From contig NZ_SNXY01000011.1 of NCBI RefSeq assembly GCF_004362745.1, positions 1 through 64,000 on the forward strand: a DNA stretch of 64,000 bases, written 5' to 3'. Position numbers and translations under genes: made by a program. This document shows, one piece after another, positions 16,673 through 24,421 of this stretch (positions within the stretch are counted from its first letter, which is position 1; every line of letters starts with the position of its first letter). The notes under the pieces are model-generated. The model was not told the DNA's origin. It did no database searches and was given only the letters and a program-made list of their open reading frames with translations. This DNA is from Oharaeibacter diazotrophicus. Lineage in GTDB: Bacteria; Pseudomonadota; Alphaproteobacteria; Rhizobiales; Pleomorphomonadaceae.

Positions 16673-17413
16673 TCATTCGCGTTCCGGGGCCCGAAGCGCA
16701 ACCACCGCTTTGGTCAGGCTCTCGCCGGAAGGTTCCCGGGCGATGACCAGACGTGCGAAAAACGGCCGAAGCGGGGCCGCGGCCTTGGCCGAGATCGCCG
16801 CGAGCGCCGTCGTCGCGGGAACCGCGATCCCCGCCCGTTCCAGCCAACGCCCGAACGCCTCGGCGGTTCGCGCCGAGGCGACGACGACCGCGGCGAATTC
16901 GCCCGCCGCGACATCGGCGGCGACCGCCGGATCGACCGCGGCGACCGTCTCGGTGCGGTAGGCGACCACGGTACGGGCGGAAAAGCCCGCCTCTGCGAGC
17001 CGGTCGGCGACGTCGACCGCGCGCTCGCGCGCCCCGACGTGGACCACCGGCCCCGACGCGGGATCGAAGGCCGCGACCACCGCGCGGACCACGGCCTCGC
17101 CGTCGCCGGCGGCGTCGATCACGGTCGCGAACCCGGCCGCGCGGGCGGTGGCCGCGGTGGCGGGGCCGACGGCGACCGCGGCAATGGCCGCGAGTTCGCC
17201 GCGGCGCGGATCGGCGGCGAACGCCTCGACGCCGGCGACCGAGGTGAACACCAGCGCCTGCGGCGATACCTGCCCGTCGACCACGGATCCGACCACGTCC
17301 GGTTCCGGCACCACCGCCAGCATCGGGGCGATCGTCGCCGGGACGCCGACGGCGGCGAGGGCGTCCGCCATGGCGCGGGCCTGGGCTTCCGGTCGCAGGA
17401 TCAGGACCCGCAT
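16673..17413 (-). CDS. hemD: Uroporphyrinogen-III synthase
   Basis: A 246-residue HemD. It cyclises hydroxymethylbilane, inverting ring D, to uroporphyrinogen III for heme, siroheme and cobalamin. HemD sequences vary greatly; visible marks are the N-terminal LILRPEAQARA, ALVFTSVAGVEAF and the C-terminal VVVASARTAEAF-(17)-LAAIS pattern of the two-domain fold. Its ATG lies seven bases after the hemC stop, so substrate-producing and substrate-using enzymes are co-expressed. Length is normal. Confidence 0.9.
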   Translation of the reverse strand: MRVLILRPEAQARAMADALAAVGVPATIAPMLAVVPEPDVVGSVVDGQVSPQALVFTSVAGVEAFAADPRRGELAAIAAVAVGPATAATARAAGFATVIDAAGDGEAVVRAVVAAFDPASGPVVHVGARERAVDVADRLAEAGFSARTVVAYRTETVAAVDPAVAADVAAGEFAAVVVASARTAEAFGRWLERAGIAVPATTALAAISAKAAAPLRPFFARLVIAREPSGESLTKAVVALRAPERE

Positions 17414-17420
17414 CGCCGCC

Positions 17421-18347
17421 TCAGAGCCCGGCGAAGAAGTCCGGTCCGCCGAGCGCCTTCAGCCGTTCGCCGACATGGCGGCCGAGGTCGGCGGCGTTGG
17501 CGCGCGCCGCGGTGCCGGAGGCGACGTGCTCGACCGCGCCGTCCGGCGTCAGGATCAGGCCGGAGAGGTGCACGGTGGCGGCCGACACCTTGGCGTGGCC
17601 GGCGATCGGGGTGCGGCAGGAGCCGTCGAGCGCGGCGAGCAGCGCGCGCTCGGCGGCGAGCGCCACCGCGGTGTCGGCGTCGTGGATCGGGGCGAGCAGG
17701 CCGGCGACGCGGGCGTCGCCGGCGCGGGTCTCGATGCCGATGGCGCCCTGGCCGACGGCGGGCGGGAAGTCGGACAGCGGCAGCACGTCGGTGGCGACGT
17801 CGACCATGCCGAGCCGCTTCAGGCCGGCAAGGGCGAGCAGGGTGGCGTCGGCCTCGCCCTCGTCGAGCTTGCGCAGACGGGTCTGGACGTTGCCGCGGTA
17901 GGTGACGACCTCGAGATCCGGCCGCAGGCGCTTGACCAGCGCCTGCCGGCGCAGCGAGGCGGTGCCGACCACGGCGCCCGCGGGCATCTCGGCCAGCGAG
18001 GCGTAGCGGCGCGAGACGAAGACGTCGCGGACGTCCTCGCGCGGCAGGAAGTGATCGAGCACCAGGCCGTCGGGCAGCACCGTCGGCATGTCCTTGGAGG
18101 AGTGCACGGCGAGGTCGATGTCGCCGGCGAGGAGGGCGTCCTCGATCTCCTTGGTGAACAGGCCCTTGCCGCCGACCTCGGAGAGCGGACGGTCGAGGAT
18201 GCGGTCGCCGCTGGTGCGGATCACCACGATCTCGATCGCGGGGGCGTCGGCGCCCCAGGCGGCGGCGAGCCGGTCGCGCACCTCGTGGGCCTGCGCGAGG
18301 GCGAGCGGGCTGCCGCGGGTGCCGAGGCGGACGGGATTCGTTTGCAA
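17421..18347 (-). CDS. hemC: Hydroxymethylbilane synthase (porphobilinogen deaminase)
   Basis: A 308-residue HemC that polymerises four porphobilinogen units. Motifs: [31 protein letters not shown] (arginines binding the growing chain) and [13 protein letters not shown], whose C244 carries the dipyrromethane cofactor. The start is TTG at 18347, the only start codon giving the usual N-terminus ([16 protein letters not shown]); no better ATG or GTG is near, and TTG may limit translation. The gene is divergent from tsaD across a 103-base gap. Confidence 0.94.
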   Translation of the reverse strand: MQTNPVRLGTRGSPLALAQAHEVRDRLAAAWGADAPAIEIVVIRTSGDRILDRPLSEVGGKGLFTKEIEDALLAGDIDLAVHSSKDMPTVLPDGLVLDHFLPREDVRDVFVSRRYASLAEMPAGAVVGTASLRRQALVKRLRPDLEVVTYRGNVQTRLRKLDEGEADATLLALAGLKRLGMVDVATDVLPLSDFPPAVGQGAIGIETRAGDARVAGLLAPIHDADTAVALAAERALLAALDGSCRTPIAGHAKVSAATVHLSGLILTPDGAVEHVASGTAARANAADLGRHVGERLKALGGPDFFAGL

Positions 18348-18450
18348 GGGCCGGGTCCCGGTGCTAGGGGGCGGATCGTCGCCGCCGGGTATACGACGCC
18401 CCGGCGGGCGTTGGAACCCTCGCTCGACCAGGGATCGGACCGGCGGCACC

Positions 18451-19536
18451 ATGACGGACACCCTCGTCCTCGGCATCGAGACCAGCTGCGACGAGACCGC
18501 CGCGGCGGTGGTGGCGCGCGGGTCCGACGGCGCCGGCCGCATCCTCTCCAACGTGGTGCTGTCCCAGGTCGCCGAGCACGCGGCCTTCGGCGGCGTCGTG
18601 CCCGAGATCGCCGCCCGCGCCCATGTCGAGGCGCTCGACGGCGTGATCCGGGCCGCCCTCGCCGACGCCGGCGTCGGCCTGTCCGACCTCGACGCCGTCG
18701 CCGCCACCGCCGGGCCGGGGCTGATCGGCGGCGTCCTCGTCGGCCTCACCACCGCCAAGGCGATCGCCTATGCGGCGGGCAAGCCGCTGGTGGCGGTCAA
18801 CCACCTCGAGGGTCACGCGCTGACGGCGCGGCTCACCGACGGCATCGCCTTTCCCTACCTGCTGCTGCTGGTGTCCGGCGGCCACACCCAGATCGTCCGG
18901 GTCGACGGCGTCGGCGCCTACGTCCGGCTCGGCACCACCATCGACGACGCCCTCGGCGAGGCCTTCGACAAGACCGCCAAGCTGCTCGGCCTCGGCTATC
19001 CCGGTGGGCCGAAGGTCGAGGCCGCCGCCGCGTCGGGCGATCCGACCCGCTTCGCGCTGCCGCGGCCGATGCTCGGCCGGCCCGATCCGGACTTCTCCTT
19101 CTCCGGCCTCAAGACCGCCGTGCGCAACGAGGCCGCCGCCGCGGCCCCGCTCGACGCGCGTGCCGTCGCCGACCTCTGTGCCGCCTTCCAGGCCGCCGCC
19201 GCCGACGTGGTGGCGGACCGGGTCGCCGTGGCGCTCGGCCGCTTCCGCGCCGACGCGCCCGGCGTCGTCCCGACGCTCGTCGTCGCCGGCGGCGTCGCCG
19301 CCAACGCGGCGATCCGGGCGCGGCTCGCCGGTCTCGCCGCGGCCGAGGGTGTGCGCCTCGTGGTTCCCCCGGGGGTGCTCTGCACCGACAACGGCGCGAT
19401 GATCGCCTGGGCCGGCGCCGAGCGGTTGGCGCTCGGGATCGCCGATCCGCTCGACGTGCCGGCGCGGGCGCGCTGGCCGCTCGATTCCCGCTCGGCGCCG
19501 ATGGTCGGCCGCGGCCGGCTCGGCGCCAAGGTTTGA
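18451..19536 (+). CDS. tsaD: tRNA N6-adenosine threonylcarbamoyltransferase
   Basis: A 361-residue ASKHA-fold enzyme that transfers threonylcarbamoyl to A37 of ANN-decoding tRNAs, working with TsaB, TsaE and TsaC. Motifs: [15 protein letters not shown] at the N-terminus, metal ligands H118 and H122 in [22 protein letters not shown], and the acidic ligand in [13 protein letters not shown]. It is transcribed divergently from hemC and followed 47 bases later by gpsA, a common alphaproteobacterial neighbour. Confidence 0.96.
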   Translation: MTDTLVLGIETSCDETAAAVVARGSDGAGRILSNVVLSQVAEHAAFGGVVPEIAARAHVEALDGVIRAALADAGVGLSDLDAVAATAGPGLIGGVLVGLTTAKAIAYAAGKPLVAVNHLEGHALTARLTDGIAFPYLLLLVSGGHTQIVRVDGVGAYVRLGTTIDDALGEAFDKTAKLLGLGYPGGPKVEAAAASGDPTRFALPRPMLGRPDPDFSFSGLKTAVRNEAAAAAPLDARAVADLCAAFQAAAADVVADRVAVALGRFRADAPGVVPTLVVAGGVAANAAIRARLAGLAAAEGVRLVVPPGVLCTDNGAMIAWAGAERLALGIADPLDVPARARWPLDSRSAPMVGRGRLGAKV

Positions 19537-19583
19537 GACCGCGCCCGTCCGCTCTCCGAGCGGCGCCGGTGGAGGATCCCGCG

Positions 19584-20579
19584 ATGACCGACCGTCCCGA
19601 CCTCGCCTCGATCGCCGTCTACGGCGCCGGCGCCTGGGGCTCGGCTCTGGCGCTGGTGGCCGCGCGCGCCGGCCATCCGGTGGTGCTGGCCGGCCGCGAT
19701 CCGGCCGTCTTCGCCGCGATCCGCGACGAGCGGCGCACGCCGCGCCTGCCCGGGATCGACCTGCCGGTGAACCTCTCCGCCGCGCTCGGACCCGAGGCCG
19801 TGGCGGGCGCCGATGTCCTCCTGCTCGCCACGCCGGCACAGGTGACCCGTCCCGTCGTCCGCGAGTTGGCGCCGGTGCTCGGCGCGGATGCGGTGGTGGT
19901 GTCCTGCGCCAAGGGCATCGAGCAGGCGACCGGACGGCTGATCTCCGAAGTGATCGCGGAGGCCTGGGCCGGTCCGGTCGGGGTGCTGTCGGGGCCGGGC
20001 TTCTCCGACGACGTCGCCCGTGGCCTGCCGACGGCCGTCACCGTCGCCGCCGCCGATCTCGATCTCGCCGAGCGGCTCGCCCGCATCCTGGCCGGCCCCG
20101 GCTTCCGGCCCTACGCCGCCGGCGACGTCGTCGGCGTCCAGCTCGGCGGCGCGCTGAAGAACGTGCTGGCGATCGCCGCCGGCGTGGTCGCCGGGCGCCG
20201 GCTCGGGGCGAGCGCCGAGGCGGCGGTGATCACCCGCGGTTTCGTCGAGATGCGCCGGCTCGCCGCCGCCTGGGGCGCGCAGGCCGACACGCTGATGGGC
20301 CTCTCGGGCCTCGGCGACCTCGTTCTGACCTGCCGGTCGACCCAGTCGCGCAACTTCGCGCTCGGCGTCGCGCTCGGCGAGGGCGGCGATCCCCGCGGCT
20401 TCGGCCGGCTCGCCGAGGGGGCGGCGACCGCGGCGATCGCGGTGGCCCGGGCCGAGGCCTTCGGCGTCGACGTGCCGATCATGGCGGCCGTCGCCGCCGT
20501 CCTTTCCGGCGGCCTCGCCGTCGACGCCGCCGTCGACCGCCTGCTCGCCCGCCCGCTGAAGCGCGAGGACGTGCTGTGA
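19584..20579 (+). CDS. gpsA: Glycerol-3-phosphate dehydrogenase [NAD(P)+]
   Basis: A 331-residue GpsA that reduces dihydroxyacetone phosphate to sn-glycerol-3-phosphate for phospholipid synthesis. It has the Rossmann motif VYGAGAWGSALA (12-23), the catalytic lysine in LGGALKNVLAIAAG, and GLGDLVLTCRSTQSRN. GGAGG lies just upstream of the ATG at 19584. It is the second gene of a tsaD-gpsA unit and is followed at once by a long perfect hairpin that should end transcription. Confidence 0.95.
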   Translation: MTDRPDLASIAVYGAGAWGSALALVAARAGHPVVLAGRDPAVFAAIRDERRTPRLPGIDLPVNLSAALGPEAVAGADVLLLATPAQVTRPVVRELAPVLGADAVVVSCAKGIEQATGRLISEVIAEAWAGPVGVLSGPGFSDDVARGLPTAVTVAAADLDLAERLARILAGPGFRPYAAGDVVGVQLGGALKNVLAIAAGVVAGRRLGASAEAAVITRGFVEMRRLAAAWGAQADTLMGLSGLGDLVLTCRSTQSRNFALGVALGEGGDPRGFGRLAEGAATAAIAVARAEAFGVDVPIMAAVAAVLSGGLAVDAAVDRLLARPLKREDVL

Positions 20580-20586
20580 CATCTGT

Positions 20587-20654
20587 CTCGTAAAGTCCCG
20601 ACTCGTCGGGACTTTACGAGGTTTCGGCCTTTCAGCCGGCGCCCGGTCGGGCGC
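20587..20654. repeat. Intergenic three-hairpin repeat element, copy A
   Basis: Three successive inverted repeats lie between the convergent gpsA and transglutaminase genes. They are a perfect 15-bp stem with a CTCG loop (20587-20620), a short CGGC/GCCG stem (20625-20638) and GCGCCCG/CGGGCGC (20639-20654). The same series, with paired base changes, recurs at 24307-24372. The first stem can also act as a bidirectional terminator, though no T tract follows. Confidence 0.75.
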
Positions 20655-20704
20655 TTCTGGCGCGCACGAACTCCGACCGGATGTCGGACTGTTCGAGCTC
20701 GGCC

Positions 20705-21718
20705 TCACGCCGGCGGGACGTCCTCGCGCGCCCCGTCGGCCTCCACGTCGGCCTCCGCATCCGGCTCTTCAGGCACCGCGGCGGCGGCCTCCGCGGGCGG
20801 CGCCGGCGGTGCCGCCGCGGCGGGCCGGCGCTCGCGCGTCGGGGCGACGGGCACGACGTCGACCTTGACCTCCAGGGTGTGCGCGGCCGAGGCGACGATG
20901 ACGCCGTCGAGCGGCGAGACGTCGGCGTAGTCGCGGCCGAGCGCCAGCACCAGGTGGTCCTCGCCGGCCGGAATGCCGTTGGTGGGGTCGAGGCCGATCC
21001 AGCCGGTCTCGGGGCCGCACCAGAGTTCGACCCAGGCGTGGGTGGCGTCGGCGCCCTCGAGCCGCGGCCGGCCGGGCGGCGGCTCGGTGCGCAGGTAGCC
21101 CGAGACGTAGCGCGCCGGCAGGCCGAGCCCGCGCAGGCCCGCGATCATCACCTGGGCGAAGTCCTGGCAGACGCCGCGGCGGGCCATGAAGGCCTCGATC
21201 GGCGGCGTCGCCGCGTCGGTGGTGCCGGGGCGGTAGCGGAAGTCGGCCTTGATGCGGCGGGTGAGGTCGAGCCCGGCCTCGAGCACCGGGCGCTCCGCGG
21301 TGAAGGACAGCGCGGCATAGGCCGTCATGCGCTCGTCGACGACGATGGCGCGCGAAGGGAACAGCGCGTGGGCGGGGGAATCCGGGCCGGGATCGCCGGA
21401 GCCGGCGGCGCGCTCGCGCACGCTCTCCCAGGCCGGGGTCAGGCCGGCGAGCAGCGGTTCGGGCGGCGCCACCACCACCCGCGCCACCAGTTCGACCACC
21501 AGCGTGCGGTGCGGCACGTCGAGCGCGAAGGCGGTGACGCGGTTGCCGAAGAAGTCGTCGGTCTCGCTGCGCTCGGCGGGCTCGGGCTCGATCGAGAGGT
21601 CGGCGGCGAGCACGCGCTGGCCGGCCCGGTCCACCGGCGTCAGACGCGCGAGGTGGCGCGAGAACGGGATCGTGCTGCCGTAGGCGTAGGTGGTGAGCTG
21701 GCGGACGTCGTAGATCAC
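20705..21718 (-). CDS. Transglutaminase-like cysteine peptidase-fold protein
   Basis: A 337-residue protein with an N-terminal beta domain (about 1-100) and a transglutaminase-like core with the complete triad: C184 in RRGVCQDFAQ, H227 in DATHAWVEL and D244 in GLDPTNG. The last ~50 residues are acidic and Pro/Ala-rich. There is no signal peptide, so it is cytosolic. The GTG start overlaps the stop of the ATP-grasp/alpha-E gene (GTGA). Bacterial members encoded with circularly permuted ATP-grasp and alpha-E proteins are predicted to cleave or ligate peptide amide bonds; the true substrate is unknown. Confidence 0.87.
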   Translation of the reverse strand: MIYDVRQLTTYAYGSTIPFSRHLARLTPVDRAGQRVLAADLSIEPEPAERSETDDFFGNRVTAFALDVPHRTLVVELVARVVVAPPEPLLAGLTPAWESVRERAAGSGDPGPDSPAHALFPSRAIVVDERMTAYAALSFTAERPVLEAGLDLTRRIKADFRYRPGTTDAATPPIEAFMARRGVCQDFAQVMIAGLRGLGLPARYVSGYLRTEPPPGRPRLEGADATHAWVELWCGPETGWIGLDPTNGIPAGEDHLVLALGRDYADVSPLDGVIVASAAHTLEVKVDVVPVAPTRERRPAAAAPPAPPAEAAAAVPEEPDAEADVEADGAREDVPPA

Positions 21719-24258
21719 GCGAAGTCCTCCGGCAGGTCAGCGTCCACCCCTTGCGTGAAGAAGCGCTGGCCGATCGCCTCGGACAGCGACAGCAGCTCGC
21801 CCGCGACCTCGTCGAGCCGCGACAGTGGCAGGTCCTCGACCGGCGTCGTCGCGAGCGAGCCGATCAGCCGGCGCGAGGCGCGCAGCAGCGGGCCGGGCCG
21901 GCCGTCGACGACCACGGCGGGCAGCGTCTCGAGGTGGTCGGCGATCCGCGCGACCTGGAAGGCGACCGAGCGTGGGTTGCCCTCGTCGAGGGCGAGCAGA
22001 TCGACCACCGGCAGGCGCGCCGCGGTCATGACGTAGCGGCTGCGGTAGGTGATCTGGCTGTCGCCGAGCTCGAGCAGCAGGTCGAGCGCGCCCGGCGGGG
22101 CGTGCTCGTCGGCGAGGCGGCGGACCAGCCGCGCCATGGCGACGCCGCGCTCGATGCGGCGGCCGAGCTCGAGGAAGCGCCAGCCCATCGCCCGGTTCAT
22201 GTTCTCCGAGGCGAGGCCGGCGAAGGCGGCGAGGTGGCGCAGCGCCGCGTTGGCGGCGTCGAGCGCGGCGGTGGGGGCGAGGCGGCGGCCGGACAACGCC
22301 TCGAAGTCGCGGGCGATCTGGCCGACGGTCTGGAAGGCGTCGGGGGCCATGCGGTCGCGGATCACGGCGGCGGCGTTGCGCGCCATCGCGGTCAGCGTCG
22401 GCAGGGCGCCGATCGCGCGCGGATCGGTCAGGACCTGGACGGCGAGCTGGGCCGGGGCCGGGCGCGCACCCTTGGCCGGCGGCAGCGCGCCGGCGACGAC
22501 CAGCTTGTCGACCAGGATGCCGACGATGGGCTCGGCGCCGGCGCTCTGGTCGATGGCGCGGCCGAGCAGGGCGCGGACGAGGCGCAGCGTGCCCTCGCTG
22601 CGCTCGAGGTAGCGGGCGAGCCAGAACAGGTTGTCGGCGGCCCGGCTCGGCAACGTGCCGGTGGTGCGGCGCAGACGCACCTTGTCGGGCCGGGGCAAGA
22701 GCGAGGTCTCGGGCACCGGCGCATCGGAGAGCACCCAGACGTCGGAGACGCTGGCGCCCTCCTGCAGCGACACGAAGCGCGGATCGGACGAGCCGGAGAT
22801 GCGGCAGAAGCCGCCGGGCATCACCACCCAGTCGTCCTCGCCGACGGCGGCGAGGAAGAGGCGCAGCACGAAGGGGCGCGGCTCCAGCCGGCCGTCCGAC
22901 CACACCGGCGTCGTCGAGAGCTTGACCAGCTCCTGGCCGACGAGGTCCATGCCGCGGCGGGCGAGCACGGCGGCGAGGCGGGCGCGCTCGGCCGCGGCGA
23001 GCTCGGCGCCGACCACGGTGCGGGCGCCGCCGAGGGCCGCGAGCTTGGGCTCGAAGGCCGGGGCGAGGGCGAGGCGCTCGAGATTCTCGGCGACGAAGGC
23101 GCGCTCGCGCGGCTGGCCGCACCACCACGTCGCCATGTTCGGCAGTTCGAGGTCCTCGCCGAGGACGCGGCGGGCGAGGGCGGGCATGAAGCCCATCAGC
23201 GCCCGCGCCTCCATCATGCCGGAGCCGAGCGCGTTGGCGGCGACGACGCCGCCCTCGCGGATCGCCTGGACGAGGCCGGGCACGCCGAGCCGGGACGACG
23301 TGCGCAGCTCGAGCGGGTCGGCGAAGTCGCCGTCGAGGCGGCGCCAGATCACGTCGACCCGCTTCAGGCCGGAGACCGTGCGCACGTAGGTGGCCCCGTC
23401 GCGGACGGTCAGGTCGGCGCCCTCGGTGAGCAGGAAGCCGAGGTAGCGGGCGAGATAGGCGTGCTCGAAATAGGTCTCGTTGAGCGGGCCGGGCGTCAGG
23501 AGCGCCACCCGGGCCTCGGCGCGGACGTTGAGCTGGGCGAGCTCGTCCCGGAAGGCCTGGAAGAAGGAGGCGAGCCGTTCGACGTTGAGGGCGCGCGCCA
23601 CCTCCGGCAGCGCCCGCGACAGCGCGAGGCGGTTCTCGAGCGCGTAGCCGGCGCCGGAGGGGGCCTGGGTGCGGTCGGACAGCACCCACCACGTGCCGTC
23701 GGGGCCGCGGCCGATGTCGACGGCGTAGATCCGGAGGTGGCGGCCGCCGACCGGGGCGACGCCGACCAGCGGACGCAGGAAGTCCGGGCTGCCGGCGACC
23801 ACGGCGGCGGGCAGCACGCCCTCGCGCACCAGCCGGCCGGCGCCGTAGACGTCGCGCAGCACCGCCTCGGCGAGGCGGGCGCGCTGGACGACACCGCGCG
23901 ACAGCCGCGCCCATTCGCCGGCGTCGACGATCAGCGGCATCGGCGCCAGCGGCCAGGGGCGTTCGGAGCCGGTGGGGTCGTCGTAGACGCGGTAGAACAC
24001 CCCGCTCTCGCGCAGGTGCCGGTCGGCCGCCGTCAGGCTCTCGGCGAACTGCGCCGGCTCGAGCCGCGACAATTCGCCGAGGAAGCGCTGCCACGCCGGC
24101 CGGATCGAACCGTCCGGCCGCATCATCTCGTCGTGGACGCCGGCGAGCGGCCGGTAGCCCTGGAGCAGCGCCCCCGTCCAGCCGGGCGCTGCTCCAGGAC
24201 TGCCGGCGCCCGCGCCGGGGCGCGGGGGCGACGGGGTCTGGCTCTGGGTCTGGACCAT
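21715..24258 (-). CDS. Circularly permuted ATP-grasp protein fused to an alpha-E domain
   Basis: An 847-residue fusion. Residues of about 30-490 match the circularly permuted ATP-grasp family (WWVLSDRTQAPSGAGYALEN, YVRTVSGLKRVDVIWRR, GVVAANALGSGMMEA). Residues of about 510-840 form the helical alpha-E family (ADNLFWLARYLERSEGTLR, LDAANAALRHLAAFAGLASE). These families occur either as neighbours or fused; here they are fused. They are predicted to act as an amide-bond-forming ligase and its partner, perhaps making a small peptide. Start ATG at 24258 with a GGAAGGAAG stretch somewhat far upstream; a longer frame would run into repeat copy B. Confidence 0.87.
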   Translation of the reverse strand: MVQTQSQTPSPPRPGAGAGSPGAAPGWTGALLQGYRPLAGVHDEMMRPDGSIRPAWQRFLGELSRLEPAQFAESLTAADRHLRESGVFYRVYDDPTGSERPWPLAPMPLIVDAGEWARLSRGVVQRARLAEAVLRDVYGAGRLVREGVLPAAVVAGSPDFLRPLVGVAPVGGRHLRIYAVDIGRGPDGTWWVLSDRTQAPSGAGYALENRLALSRALPEVARALNVERLASFFQAFRDELAQLNVRAEARVALLTPGPLNETYFEHAYLARYLGFLLTEGADLTVRDGATYVRTVSGLKRVDVIWRRLDGDFADPLELRTSSRLGVPGLVQAIREGGVVAANALGSGMMEARALMGFMPALARRVLGEDLELPNMATWWCGQPRERAFVAENLERLALAPAFEPKLAALGGARTVVGAELAAAERARLAAVLARRGMDLVGQELVKLSTTPVWSDGRLEPRPFVLRLFLAAVGEDDWVVMPGGFCRISGSSDPRFVSLQEGASVSDVWVLSDAPVPETSLLPRPDKVRLRRTTGTLPSRAADNLFWLARYLERSEGTLRLVRALLGRAIDQSAGAEPIVGILVDKLVVAGALPPAKGARPAPAQLAVQVLTDPRAIGALPTLTAMARNAAAVIRDRMAPDAFQTVGQIARDFEALSGRRLAPTAALDAANAALRHLAAFAGLASENMNRAMGWRFLELGRRIERGVAMARLVRRLADEHAPPGALDLLLELGDSQITYRSRYVMTAARLPVVDLLALDEGNPRSVAFQVARIADHLETLPAVVVDGRPGPLLRASRRLIGSLATTPVEDLPLSRLDEVAGELLSLSEAIGQRFFTQGVDADLPEDFA

Positions 24259-24306
24259 GGCGGCGGACCGGTGCTTCCTTCCGTGAGGCTCTATCGTAGC
24301 GCGCTC

Positions 24307-24372
24307 GCGAAGCCCCGGCACGTCGGGACTTCGCGCTGTTTCGGCCGTTCGGCCGGCGCCCGGGTCGGGCGC
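24307..24372. repeat. Intergenic three-hairpin repeat element, copy B
   Basis: This is the second copy of the element at 20587-20654, inside the operon between the transglutaminase-DUF2126 gene and the ATP-grasp gene. Stems: GCGAAGCCCCG/CGGGACTTCGC (24307-24334, one G-T pair), CGGCC/GGCCG (24342-24355) and GCGCCCG/CGGGCGC (24356-24372). Against copy A the first stem has paired T-A to C-G and A-T to G-C changes, so the fold is kept. Confidence 0.75.
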
Positions 24373-24421
24373 CGCCGCCGGGCGAGACTCCGGCCGAGCG
24401 GCGGAGCCTCGCGGGGGATCG

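Noticed and set aside
16585-16701. Longer Mic60-like start at 16701
   Set aside because: It would overlap the end of hemD by 29 bases and adds residues without any family character.
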